DNA from: an uncultured Collinsella sp.
GTDB taxonomy: Bacteria > Actinomycetota > Coriobacteriia > Coriobacteriales > Coriobacteriaceae
Length of the DNA stretch: 6,105 nucleotides
Direction of reading: 5' to 3'
NCBI GenBank assembly: GCA_900554465.1
Contig: USHF01000092.1
Span: 1-6,105 of the forward strand
This document shows positions 1 to 5,138 of this stretch, one piece after another; the first letter of the stretch is position 1; every line of letters starts with the position of its first letter. Under the pieces are notes generated by a model. The model ran no database searches, had not been told where the DNA came from, and saw only the letters and a list, made by a program, of their open reading frames with translations. The translations under genes and the position numbers were made by a program.

Positions 1-361
1 AAGAGACAGCCTCGAATGCCCGTTGCTCGGCTTTTTGCGCCGGCAACGCGTAGCGCTTGGCAAACTGCATACCTTCTGCGGTCAGTCGCACAACCTTGTT
101 CTTACGACTGCCCTCGGCAAACTCCAACGTCGCAAGCCCTCGCGCCCTAAGCGTCTTGATCGCCGAATTGATGGTCTGTTTGCTGTAGAACCATTCACTC
201 GTCAGCCGACTCACGGCGATGCTGCCGTCCGCCGTGCTGGTGTCGACGAGCATCCAATAGGCGCAATCCGAAAGACCGCAGGTGCGCGAGAACTCCGAAT
301 AGATATGGTCGAGTCAATTGAGCATCCGGTCGAAATCGACCAGCGTAACCGCACTATTCAT
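1..361 (-). pseudogene. MarR-family regulator, in-frame TGA at codon 16, cut by window edge
   Basis: Reading the minus strand from an ATG at 361-359 gives 15 codons (MNSAVTLVDFDRMLN), then TGA at 316-314. The same frame then stays open to the window edge. The downstream part reads as a MarR winged helix: a dimerisation helix (LDHIYSEFSRTCGLS), recognition-helix region (SRLTSEWFYSKQTINSAIKTL), wing (FAEGSRKNKVVRLTAEG) and the start of the C-terminal helices. MarR proteins are dimeric DNA-binding regulators of about 140-150 aa, so roughly 30 residues lie outside the window. A ribosome binding site (GGTGGGAT) precedes the ATG. No in-frame ATG lies between the TGA and the WMLV segment, so restart would remove the first helix. 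I read it as a gene broken by one nonsense change. Readthrough, a base error or a near-cognate restart are alternatives. Confidence 0.7.
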
Positions 362-379
362 CTATCCCACCATTCGATT

Positions 380-427
380 GTCCGAGTTTTGACCAATTTA
401 CATCTCTACATTAGTCCGAGTTTTGAC
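380..427. repeat. Perfect 14-bp direct repeat in the MarR promoter region, probable operator
   Basis: GTCCGAGTTTTGAC occurs at 380-393 and again, identical, at 414-427, with start-to-start spacing of 34 bp. On the minus strand the second copy fills the promoter spacer and the first lies near or just after the expected transcription start. This is the arrangement expected of an autoregulatory operator, although MarR operators are usually palindromes rather than direct repeats. Confidence 0.5.
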
Positions 428-436
428 TATCGTCAA
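408..436 (-). promoter_or_regulatory. Candidate promoter of the MarR-type gene
   Basis: On the minus strand, TTGACG (436-431) is followed by exactly 17 bp and TAATGT (413-408). The -35 box is good and the -10 box is weak. Transcription would start about 40 nt before the ATG at 361. The spacer is almost wholly filled by one copy of the 14-bp direct repeat, so a protein bound there would block RNA polymerase. Confidence 0.4.
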
Positions 437-451
437 TAAGCTCGTTATATA
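423..451 (+). promoter_or_regulatory. Candidate divergent plus-strand promoter
   Basis: TTGACT (423-428), a 17-bp spacer and TATATA (446-451) read rightwards. Its -35 overlaps that of the minus-strand promoter because the sequence TTGAC-TATC-GTCAA (423-436) is palindromic. No plus-strand gene follows, so any transcript would run antisense into the terminator and coding region of the 96-aa gene. It may be fortuitous. Confidence 0.25.
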
Positions 452-477
452 TGGTCAGCTCTACATAGGCATGTCGA

Positions 478-514
478 CAAAAAAGACCGCCGGCGCGGGG
501 GCGGCGCCGGCGGT
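478..514 (-). terminator. Rho-independent terminator of the 96-aa gene
   Basis: A perfect 11-bp GC-rich stem (486-496 with 504-514, 7-nt loop) is followed on the minus strand by six T residues (484-479). It lies 27 bp after the stop codon at 541 and separates this gene from the MarR-type gene downstream. Confidence 0.9.
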
Positions 515-540
515 TGCGAGAGAATATCGATTGTTGGCTG

Positions 541-831
541 TTACGCAGCGACGGCCTCGTAGACCGTGGCGCCCGAGAAGCTGTCGTGCAGGCTCTTGCC
601 ACAGATCCACGGCAGTTCGACGACCTCGCAGACCGTGTTGACCAGCTCAGAGCAGTCAGTAAAGTGGCCCTTATCGTTGAGGGCCTCGCAATCCTGAACA
701 CGCCAATAGCCATCGGTGTGCGTGATGTAGTACTCGTGATCGTTGATCGACACGAAAGCGCGCGTCTTGGAACGCAGCAGCTTCAGAAATCCTTCGAAGT
801 CGGTCTCGACGACATCTCCAGCCTGGAACAT
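541..831 (-). CDS. Hypothetical 96-aa protein of unknown function
   Basis: I do not recognise a named family. The protein is 96 aa, starting MFQAGDVVETDFEGFLKLL, acidic and rich in aromatic residues, with four cysteines at positions 48, 60, 68 and 77. There is no signal peptide or membrane segment, so it is probably cytosolic. An ideal ribosome binding site, AGGAGGT (844-838), lies 6 nt before the ATG, and a strong terminator follows the stop, so it is a real monocistronic gene. Cysteine spacing (11, 7 and 8 intervening residues) does not match a CxxC zinc site. The segment around residues 25-45 (AFVSINDHEYYITHTDGYWRV) looks like antiparallel beta strands, suggesting a small beta-rich domain. 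The function cannot be read from the context. Confidence 0.85.
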   Translation of the reverse strand: MFQAGDVVETDFEGFLKLLRSKTRAFVSINDHEYYITHTDGYWRVQDCEALNDKGHFTDCSELVNTVCEVVELPWICGKSLHDSFSGATVYEAVAA

Positions 832-850
832 GATGTTACCTCCTGGCCCG

Positions 851-865
851 GCGCCACCATGGCGC
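851..865. repeat. Short hairpin just upstream of the 96-aa gene's ribosome binding site
   Basis: GCGCCA (851-856) and TGGCGC (860-865) can pair around a 3-nt loop. The hairpin would sit in the minus-strand leader 6 nt before AGGAGGT, close enough to influence ribosome access. It is short and could be chance in GC-rich DNA. Confidence 0.3.
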
Positions 866-866
866 G

Positions 867-991
867 CTGATAAACGTTGGTACTCCTTTAGTAAAACCTT
901 TATCAGAGCTTATGCGCGCATCATTTAGGCAAGTGGTAAAAAACCGCAGGGTAGACGGGATAAAACGTTTAATCATCCCACCGGTTTATCA
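867..991. promoter_or_regulatory. Cluster of TGATAAA/TTTATCA boxes in the 96-aa / nitroreductase intergenic region
   Basis: CTGATAAA (867-874) and TTTATCAG (899-906) form a perfect 8-bp inverted repeat with 24 bp between arms. A second, shorter pair, GATAAA (959-964) and TTTATC (985-990), follows with 20 bp between arms and also contains the palindrome AAACGTTT (963-970). The region lies between divergent genes, where operators for both would be expected. No convincing -35/-10 pair was found for either gene. The regulator is unknown. Confidence 0.4.
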
Positions 992-1008
992 CATTCTGGC
1001 CCAGTTTT

Positions 1009-1116
1009 ATGCAAGCCAACTTTTCCGATTGGTGGCTATTGCTGTTTGGGGCCCTCTGCGCGATTACGGCTACGGCACGACGGGTAAAAACGGAGCATCT
1101 GCAACGTCATCGCTAG
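1009..1116 (+). CDS. Possible 35-aa small membrane protein upstream of the nitroreductase
   Basis: An ATG at 1009 opens a 35-codon frame beginning MQANFSDWWLLLFGALCAI and ending in TAG at 1114-1116. Residues 8-22 (WWLLLFGALCAITAT) are hydrophobic and are followed by RR and a basic tail ending in HLQRHR, the layout of a single-pass small membrane protein with its C-terminus inside. The TAG overlaps the AGGAG of the nitroreductase ribosome binding site, which would allow translational coupling. Against it: there is no clear ribosome binding site before the ATG, and such short frames arise by chance. It could instead be untranslated leader. Confidence 0.3.
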   Translation: MQANFSDWWLLLFGALCAITATARRVKTEHLQRHR

Positions 1117-1119
1117 GAG
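1115..1119 (+). promoter_or_regulatory. Ribosome binding site fixing the nitroreductase start
   Basis: AGGAG lies 5 nt before the ATG at 1125. No comparable site precedes the earlier in-frame starts, so the extended N-terminus from 912 is rejected. The stop codon of the upstream small frame overlaps this site. Confidence 0.8.
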
Positions 1120-1124
1120 AACCC

Positions 1125-1652
1125 ATGGAGACCATCGAAGCGCTCATCCACCGCCGCAGCTGCCGTAACTATAGCGATCGCCCCGTCGAAGCCGAAAAGC
1201 TAGCACGCATTATCGAGGCAGGCCAGTACGCGCCCAGCGGCATGGGACGCCAGCCGGTGACCTTTGTCGCCGTTACCGACCCCGCGACCGTTGAGCGCCT
1301 CTCGCAGCTCAACGCCCAGGTCACGGGCAGCGAGGGGGATCCCTTCTACGGCGCCAAGACCGTTGTGGTGGTGCTCGTCGACCGTAGCGTGCCCACGCAC
1401 CTGGAAGACGGCTCGCTCGCCATGGGCAACCTGCTCAACGCAGCCTATGCGCTGGGCGTCGATTCGTGTTGGATCCACCGCGCGCACGAGGTCTTTGACT
1501 CACCCGAGGGACTGGAACTGCTGGCCAAGTGGGGTCTACCCACCGACGGAAGTCTGCGCGGTGTGGGCAACTGCATTCTGGGCTACGCCGAGGACGCACT
1601 CCCCGGGGCCAAACCCCGCCGCGACAACGTGGTGTATGTTCCGCCGTTCTAA
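1125..1652 (+). CDS. Nitroreductase-family FMN-dependent oxidoreductase
   Basis: The 175-aa product is a small nitroreductase-fold flavoprotein, about the usual length of this subfamily. Members bind FMN as dimers and use NAD(P)H to reduce nitro compounds, quinones or other acceptors in the cytosol; the substrate here cannot be told. Visible features are the N-terminal phosphate-binding motif RRSCRNYSDRPV (residues 10-21), APSGMGRQPVTFV (about 34-46), the central GDPFYGAKTVVVVLVD strand, the helix around LEDGSLAMGNLLNAAYALG, and the C-terminal GNCILGYAED...KPRRDNVVYV. The frame is open upstream to 912, but the ATG at 1125 is preferred because AGGAG (1115-1119) lies 5 nt before it and family homology begins there. 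It appears to be monocistronic, or coupled to the small frame ending at 1116. Confidence 0.93.
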   Translation: METIEALIHRRSCRNYSDRPVEAEKLARIIEAGQYAPSGMGRQPVTFVAVTDPATVERLSQLNAQVTGSEGDPFYGAKTVVVVLVDRSVPTHLEDGSLAMGNLLNAAYALGVDSCWIHRAHEVFDSPEGLELLAKWGLPTDGSLRGVGNCILGYAEDALPGAKPRRDNVVYVPPF

Positions 1653-1682
1653 CGAACGGCGGACCCGCTGACGCTACGCGGG
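1641..1682 (+). terminator. Tandem hairpins at the nitroreductase stop, weak terminator candidate
   Basis: A perfect 9-bp stem (1641-1649 with 1654-1662) has the 4-nt loop TAAC, so the stop codon TAA sits in the loop. A second small stem follows (1664-1668 with 1678-1682). Neither has a T-tract, so this may be a 3'-end stabiliser or a Rho-dependent end rather than a classic terminator. Confidence 0.45.
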
Positions 1683-1684
1683 CC

Positions 1685-1710
1685 GCTCGCTGTTGGTGAC
1701 TGGCATCGGG
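1685..1710 (+). repeat. Half copy of the right-end palindromic element
   Basis: These 26 bp match 6080-6105 at 24 positions; the differences are G for A at 1703 and at 1708. The complementary left arm is absent nearby, so this is a solitary arm. It lies in the gap between the convergent nitroreductase and membrane-protein genes. Confidence 0.75.
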
Positions 1711-1782
1711 TGCGTCGCTGGTGACATCTGGCACTTGGACAGCCAAAAGGCCCCGTCCCAAATTTGCTATCCCGCTCGCAAC

Positions 1783-2343
1783 TTATCTTGCCGATGGAGT
1801 TGTCGTCGTTTCGTTCGTGTGAGTCGTTTCGGCGCCGTCGTCTTGTTCGTCCTCGTCCTTTTGCGCATCGGCGATGGTGGAGGCAGCCGCAACGATACCG
1901 CGCTGGGGCGCGACGCCCGTCTGGGTCTGAACGCCTTCGACAACTTCTGTGCCTGCATGCGCGAGCTCGGGCGACTTAAACATTGCGTCCAGATTGGCCC
2001 CGCCGCCGGCGTAACCAAGCGCCGCGAGCGCGATGACAACCACCGCAACAACAACTGCAATCGGCACGTAACGATGCCAACCAGCGGGATTGAGCCCACC
2101 GCGGCTGATATAGCCCAGCGTTCCGTCGTGCTTGAGCTTAGAGCCCACCACGCGCTTGCGCCCCCGCAGCGACGACTCGGCCTGCAGGGCCAAGCGAGCG
2201 CTTGCCGAAGGATAGCCGTATTTGGTGCGCTTGAACGAACCGTCGAACCCCGACGCGTGCTTGCCCCACGTCCGGGACGTCGTGCGGCGGTTAACTGGAG
2301 CCGCGCTCCGTCTATTCCGGTTTGGTTTTGAAGTCTCCGCCAT
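1783..2343 (-). CDS. Hypothetical single-pass membrane protein with basic N-terminus and acidic, threonine-rich tail
   Basis: From the ATG at 2343 the product is 186 aa. Residues 1-90 are strongly basic and low in predicted order (MAETSKPNRNRRSAAPVNRR, RGRKRVVGSKLK). One clear membrane segment follows at about 92-112 (YVPIAVVVAVVVIALAALGYA). The C-terminal 70 residues contain DEDEQDD and a TTTT-rich tail. By the positive-inside rule the basic half is cytoplasmic and the acidic tail outside. No catalytic or sorting motif (such as LPXTG) is seen, and I do not recognise the family. The frame also opens at GTG 2397 and ATG 2376, but the residues before M19 look unlike a protein N-terminus; the ribosome site at the chosen start (GGGGG) is poor, so the start is uncertain. 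It lies 84 bp after the Fis-type regulator on the same strand, with a possible promoter in between. Confidence 0.75.
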   Translation of the reverse strand: MAETSKPNRNRRSAAPVNRRTTSRTWGKHASGFDGSFKRTKYGYPSASARLALQAESSLRGRKRVVGSKLKHDGTLGYISRGGLNPAGWHRYVPIAVVVAVVVIALAALGYAGGGANLDAMFKSPELAHAGTEVVEGVQTQTGVAPQRGIVAAASTIADAQKDEDEQDDGAETTHTNETTTTPSAR

Positions 2344-2387
2344 ACGCCCCCGCACGCCGTAACGCAATCGAAACATTACTGCTTTGG

Positions 2388-2416
2388 ACTGTAGCACACG
2401 CGCCGCACGCGGTCAC
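2388..2416 (-). promoter_or_regulatory. Candidate promoter of the membrane-protein gene
   Basis: On the minus strand, GTGACC (2416-2411), 17 bp and TACAGT (2393-2388) match sigma-70 boxes at four of six positions each. This would give a leader of about 40 nt before the ATG at 2343, and suggests the gene need not depend on readthrough from the regulator. Confidence 0.35.
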
Positions 2417-2427
2417 GGGCGCCTCGC

Positions 2428-3645
2428 TCAGCGGTCGTCGTCTTTCAGCAAGCGCCACAGGGTCGTGCGGCTTATCCCCAGCACCTCGGCAGCGCGGGTC
2501 CGGTTGCCCTGAAGGTAGCCTACGACCAGCCGCGCGATGTCGCGTTCGGTATCGGCCAGTGGTCGCAGGATATACAGGTCGCTGTCGAGCGTCGGAGCGC
2601 CAAAGGTTGCGGTTTTGATGACGTCCTCCTGGGCGAGCACCTCCTCCGCCACCGCGCGCTCCGCCACACCTGGCCCTACTAATATATAGAGTCGTTCCGA
2701 GACCTCACGAAGCTGCAGATAGTTGCGTGGCCAGCGATAGCCGTTGAGCGTCGAGGCGGCCTCCTCGGACATACTCGGAGCGGCAGTTCCAAAGACATCT
2801 GACAGATATGACAAATACTGCGCAACCTTTTTCGATGCGCCACCCTGCTCGGCAATCGCAGGCGCCACACTTACTGCGCACGCCAAGCGCTCGGTTACAA
2901 AAGCGGCCTGATCGCTTTCGCCACCGCCCGGCATATCGTTTGCCGTCAGAACCACATGGCAACGCGCGGCCAGCGCCGTGTCGGTCATCGTAGAGACAAG
3001 CTCGCGCAGACGCTGCGGCGAAAGTGCATGCCAGCCGCCAATACAAAGGGTCAGCCTTGCCTGGAACAGCGGCGATTCCGAGCTTTTGAGCAGATGGCGC
3101 CAGCCGCGATCCGTGAGTTCGTCAAGTGCCACGGACACAAAGGGTTCGTCAGCATAAGGCCCATCCAGATAGAGGCGTTTTGCAATCTCTGCCTGGCCAG
3201 CACCCAGCTCGCCCTCCAACATGAGGGGCACGCCGCGGGCATAGCTTTCGCAGACGGGGCCAGCGACCGCAGCGGCACCCTCGACAATGCCGTACGCGCT
3301 TGCCTCGTAGCGCGCCTCGACCTCATCTGCGTTAAGCCACTCAATACCCGCGTGTGCCGCCACACCGTGCACCTCGCGGACCACGACCACCCAAAGCGCG
3401 CCGTATTCCTTGGCGACCGGACGCACCGTGAGGCTCAAGCGCCCTCCCGCATGCCCCATCACCAGGCGCGTGCCGTTGCCCACGCGCCCCAGGCGCTCGG
3501 CGACAAATGCCACGACATCTTGCTCGAGTGCGACATCATCCATGGTCGATATCGCCACGTGTCCATGCCCATCGATTGCCAACGCCGAGGCCCCGGCAGC
3601 AGCCAAGGCCTCGATCAAGATTTGCAGCTTGGCGTCACTGTTCAT
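2428..3645 (-). CDS. Fis-type HTH regulator with degenerate AAA+ (sigma-54-activator-like) domain
   Basis: From ATG 3645 the product is 405 aa. The N-terminus (about 1-100) resembles a small sensory domain ending in YGALWVVVVREV. The middle (about 130-325) follows the bacterial enhancer-binding AAA+ fold in order: a Walker A-like GELGAGQAE (145-153) with Q where the essential lysine should be; PFVSVAL; LTLCIGGW in the Walker B place, lacking the D-E pair; HVVLTAND like the sensor I strand; and YRWPRNYLQLREV where WPGNVRQLENV is usual. The GAFTGA loop that contacts sigma-54 is missing. The C-terminus (about 367-401) is a clear Fis-type helix-turn-helix (ARLVVGYLQGNRTRAAEVLGISRTTLWRLL). It therefore probably binds DNA but neither hydrolyses ATP nor activates sigma-54. 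A GTG start at 3669 is possible; ATG 3645 follows GAGGACGGGG and fits better. Confidence 0.85.
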   Translation of the reverse strand: MNSDAKLQILIEALAAAGASALAIDGHGHVAISTMDDVALEQDVVAFVAERLGRVGNGTRLVMGHAGGRLSLTVRPVAKEYGALWVVVVREVHGVAAHAGIEWLNADEVEARYEASAYGIVEGAAAVAGPVCESYARGVPLMLEGELGAGQAEIAKRLYLDGPYADEPFVSVALDELTDRGWRHLLKSSESPLFQARLTLCIGGWHALSPQRLRELVSTMTDTALAARCHVVLTANDMPGGGESDQAAFVTERLACAVSVAPAIAEQGGASKKVAQYLSYLSDVFGTAAPSMSEEAASTLNGYRWPRNYLQLREVSERLYILVGPGVAERAVAEEVLAQEDVIKTATFGAPTLDSDLYILRPLADTERDIARLVVGYLQGNRTRAAEVLGISRTTLWRLLKDDDR

Positions 3646-3695
3646 ATTGCGCCCCGTCCTCGGCGCCACGCCGCCACCGACGGCCGCGCGGGCGA

Positions 3696-3731
3696 GTGTT
3701 TCAAAATTGAACGATATTGCTCACCAAACAC
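3696..3731. promoter_or_regulatory. Palindromes upstream of the Fis-type regulator
   Basis: TTCAA-AA-TTGAA (3700-3711) lies inside a wider inverted repeat GTGTTT (3696-3701) / AAACAC (3726-3731). They are 50-90 bp before the start at 3645, in AT-rich sequence within GC-rich surroundings, and are a reasonable operator or promoter zone. A TATAGT box lies just upstream on the minus strand, but I found no good -35 for it. Confidence 0.35.
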
Positions 3732-3769
3732 TATAGGGCAGAAGCCGCCGTCCTGCGAGTATATGAGTT

Positions 3770-3795
3770 GCCCCGCATCGCCATCCTGGCGGGGC
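3770..3795 (-). other. GC-rich hairpin in the gap after yeiH
   Basis: GCCCCGC (3770-3776) pairs with GCGGGGC (3789-3795) around a 12-nt loop, which can itself form CGCCA/TGGCG. There is no T-tract on either side. It overlaps the adjoining larger hairpin by two bases, so the two could compete slightly. Confidence 0.4.
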
Positions 3796-3858
3796 GATAA
3801 GAGCTCTTCGGGACCTATAAACCTGCGGACAAGCCATACCCGCAAGAGCTCCTATCGC
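3794..3858 (-). ncRNA. Large imperfect hairpin downstream of yeiH; possible structured 3' UTR or RNA
   Basis: Arms 3794-3812 and 3839-3858 are complementary over 19 bp with one bulged base, enclosing a 26-nt loop. As minus-strand RNA the one non-Watson-Crick position is a G-U wobble; as plus-strand RNA it would be an A-C mismatch, so the minus strand is favoured. It begins about 50 nt after the yeiH stop codon. Without a T-tract it is not a standard terminator; it could be a processing or stability element of the yeiH transcript or the leader of the next gene. Each arm holds the palindrome core AGAGCTC. Confidence 0.4.
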
Positions 3859-3910
3859 TCCACCGCGAGGATGCGCTCGCCAGCACGCAGCACGCAAATA
3901 AGCTGCTTCT

Positions 3911-4945
3911 CTACCAGATTCCCAGCACGTGCTGCATTCCCAAACTCATGCACGCAATGCCAATCCAGCAGCAAAAGCCCAATGCGATGGGCTTGCCGCC
4001 CTTTTTGACCAGCTCGACGATATCGGTATTAAAGCCAATAGCCGCCATAGCCATCACGATAAAGAACTTCGACAGCTCCTTGATGGGCGCCGTAATGGAT
4101 GCAGGAAGCTGAAACACCGTGGTGATTACGCTCGCCAGCACAAAGAACAGCACGAACATGGGAAACGCGCGTTTAAGCGAGAACGTGCTTTTGGCGTCGC
4201 CGCCGGCCTTGCGCGCCAGATGCATCTGCCAGCATGCGAGCACCAACGTAATGGGAATAATGGCCAGCGTCCTGGTGAGCTTGACCACTGTGGCGCTTTC
4301 GAGCACATTGGCGCCGGGATGCATACTGTCCCAGGCGCTCGCCGCAGCCGTTACCGACGAGGTGTCGTTGATGGCGGTGCCGGCAAACAGGCCAAAGCCC
4401 TCGTTGGTCAGCCCGAGCATGCCGCCGAGCGTCGGAAACACGAGCGCCGCGATAACGTTAAACAGGAAGATGACCGAAATAGCCTGGGCAATCTCACGAT
4501 CGTCGGCATCGATGACGGGCGCGGTCGCGGCGATGGCAGAACCACCACAAATCGACGAACCCACACCCACAAGCGTCGCGATCTTGCCCGGTACGTTCAT
4601 AACGCGGCAGAGCACGAAGGCGATGACAAGCGAGGTCGAGATCGTCGCCACGATAATCGGCAGCGACTGAGCGCCTTTGGACAGAATCTGCGAGAGGTTC
4701 ATGCCAAAGCCAAGCAGGATTACCGCGTACTGCAAGACTTTTTTAGACGTATAGGTGACACCGGCGGCGAGCTGTTCGCGATGATTCTTGGGAAAGACGA
4801 GCGCCAGGACCATGCCAAGGAGGATGGCAAACACCGGCCCGCCGACCACCTCAATCTGTTTGCCGAGCAACGTCGCGGGGATGGCGACGATCAGGCAGAA
4901 CAAGACACCCTTCCAGCGCTCGCGTACGATATTCGCCAGTTGCAT
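3911..4945 (-). CDS. yeiH: YeiH/UPF0324-family inner-membrane transporter (putative sulfate exporter family)
   Basis: The 344-aa product matches the usual length of the YeiH/UPF0324 family (about 340-350 aa). About ten hydrophobic segments are visible, roughly at 13-29, 34-51, 70-87, 95-116, 122-142, 155-179, 186-203, 224-243, 260-279, 291-309 and 318-339. Conserved family stretches include GVGSSICGGSAIAATAPVIDADD (split at about 127-149) and GTAINDTSSVTAA (189-201), which look like re-entrant or substrate-site loops. Family members are annotated as putative sulfate exporters, but the substrate is not settled and cannot be read from this sequence. The start is fixed by AAGGA about 8 nt before the ATG at 4945. 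It is divergent from the GntR gene, which likely regulates it. Confidence 0.92.
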   Translation of the reverse strand: MQLANIVRERWKGVLFCLIVAIPATLLGKQIEVVGGPVFAILLGMVLALVFPKNHREQLAAGVTYTSKKVLQYAVILLGFGMNLSQILSKGAQSLPIIVATISTSLVIAFVLCRVMNVPGKIATLVGVGSSICGGSAIAATAPVIDADDREIAQAISVIFLFNVIAALVFPTLGGMLGLTNEGFGLFAGTAINDTSSVTAAASAWDSMHPGANVLESATVVKLTRTLAIIPITLVLACWQMHLARKAGGDAKSTFSLKRAFPMFVLFFVLASVITTVFQLPASITAPIKELSKFFIVMAMAAIGFNTDIVELVKKGGKPIALGFCCWIGIACMSLGMQHVLGIW

Positions 4946-5138
4946 ATGGGATTCCTTCTTTCTATTTCACGTTTGCGACGGCTTATGATACGGCAACATT
5001 GAGCACAGCCTTGCGCAAATACAGACTAAGATGCCGCAATAGTTCTTGGACAACAGCCGAATTACCCACCGCGGAGAGCCGATTCGCGGCATAATTAACA
5101 GCTGACATATCAGTGTGATAGAACGGTTGCGAGGCACT
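4946..5138. promoter_or_regulatory. Divergent yeiH / GntR control region
   Basis: This 193-bp region must hold promoters for both genes. Candidate sites are the perfect palindrome TATCA-GTG-TGATA (5108-5120), the inverted pair ATGCCGC (5031-5037) / GCGGCAT (5086-5092), the stem CCGCG (5069-5073) / CGCGG (5085-5089), and TTGCGCAA (5011-5018). CATAAT (5090-5095) could be a plus-strand -10 box and TATCAT on the minus strand (near 4985-4990) one for yeiH, but neither has a good -35, which is consistent with activator dependence. Confidence 0.4.

Larger units (their letters stand above)
3646..3910. other. 265-bp gap between yeiH and the Fis-type regulator
   Basis: No convincing gene is seen here. 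It holds the two hairpins after yeiH and the AT-rich palindromic zone before the regulator. A minus-strand frame from about 3845 to 3642 is open, but it has only a TTG start without a ribosome site and uses rare codons (three ATA, one TTA). Confidence 0.6.

Noticed and set aside
265..316. Selenocysteine insertion at the TGA in the MarR gene
   Set aside because: I see no convincing bacterial SECIS hairpin just after the TGA, and MarR proteins have no conserved cysteine there.
912..1124. N-terminal extension of the nitroreductase to 912
   Set aside because: Family homology starts at 1125 where there is a good ribosome site; the extension resembles nothing and no start signal precedes it.
1743..1764. 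Possible terminator hairpin between the convergent genes
   Set aside because: The stem is interrupted by bulges and has no T-tract on either strand.
3642..3845. Minus-strand 67-codon frame in the yeiH-regulator gap, with an in-frame TAG before it and a 33-codon GTG-started frame further upstream
   Set aside because: Only a TTG start without ribosome site, rare codons, and it coincides with hairpins; no recognisable domain.
2956..4008. 350-codon plus-strand frame
   Set aside because: Antisense to the Fis-type regulator and the gap; composition is typical of GC-rich shadow frames.
3929..5002. 357-codon plus-strand frame opposite yeiH
   Set aside because: Shadow of the transporter gene: a charge-rich antisense product with no domain, while the minus strand has a clear membrane family match and ribosome site.
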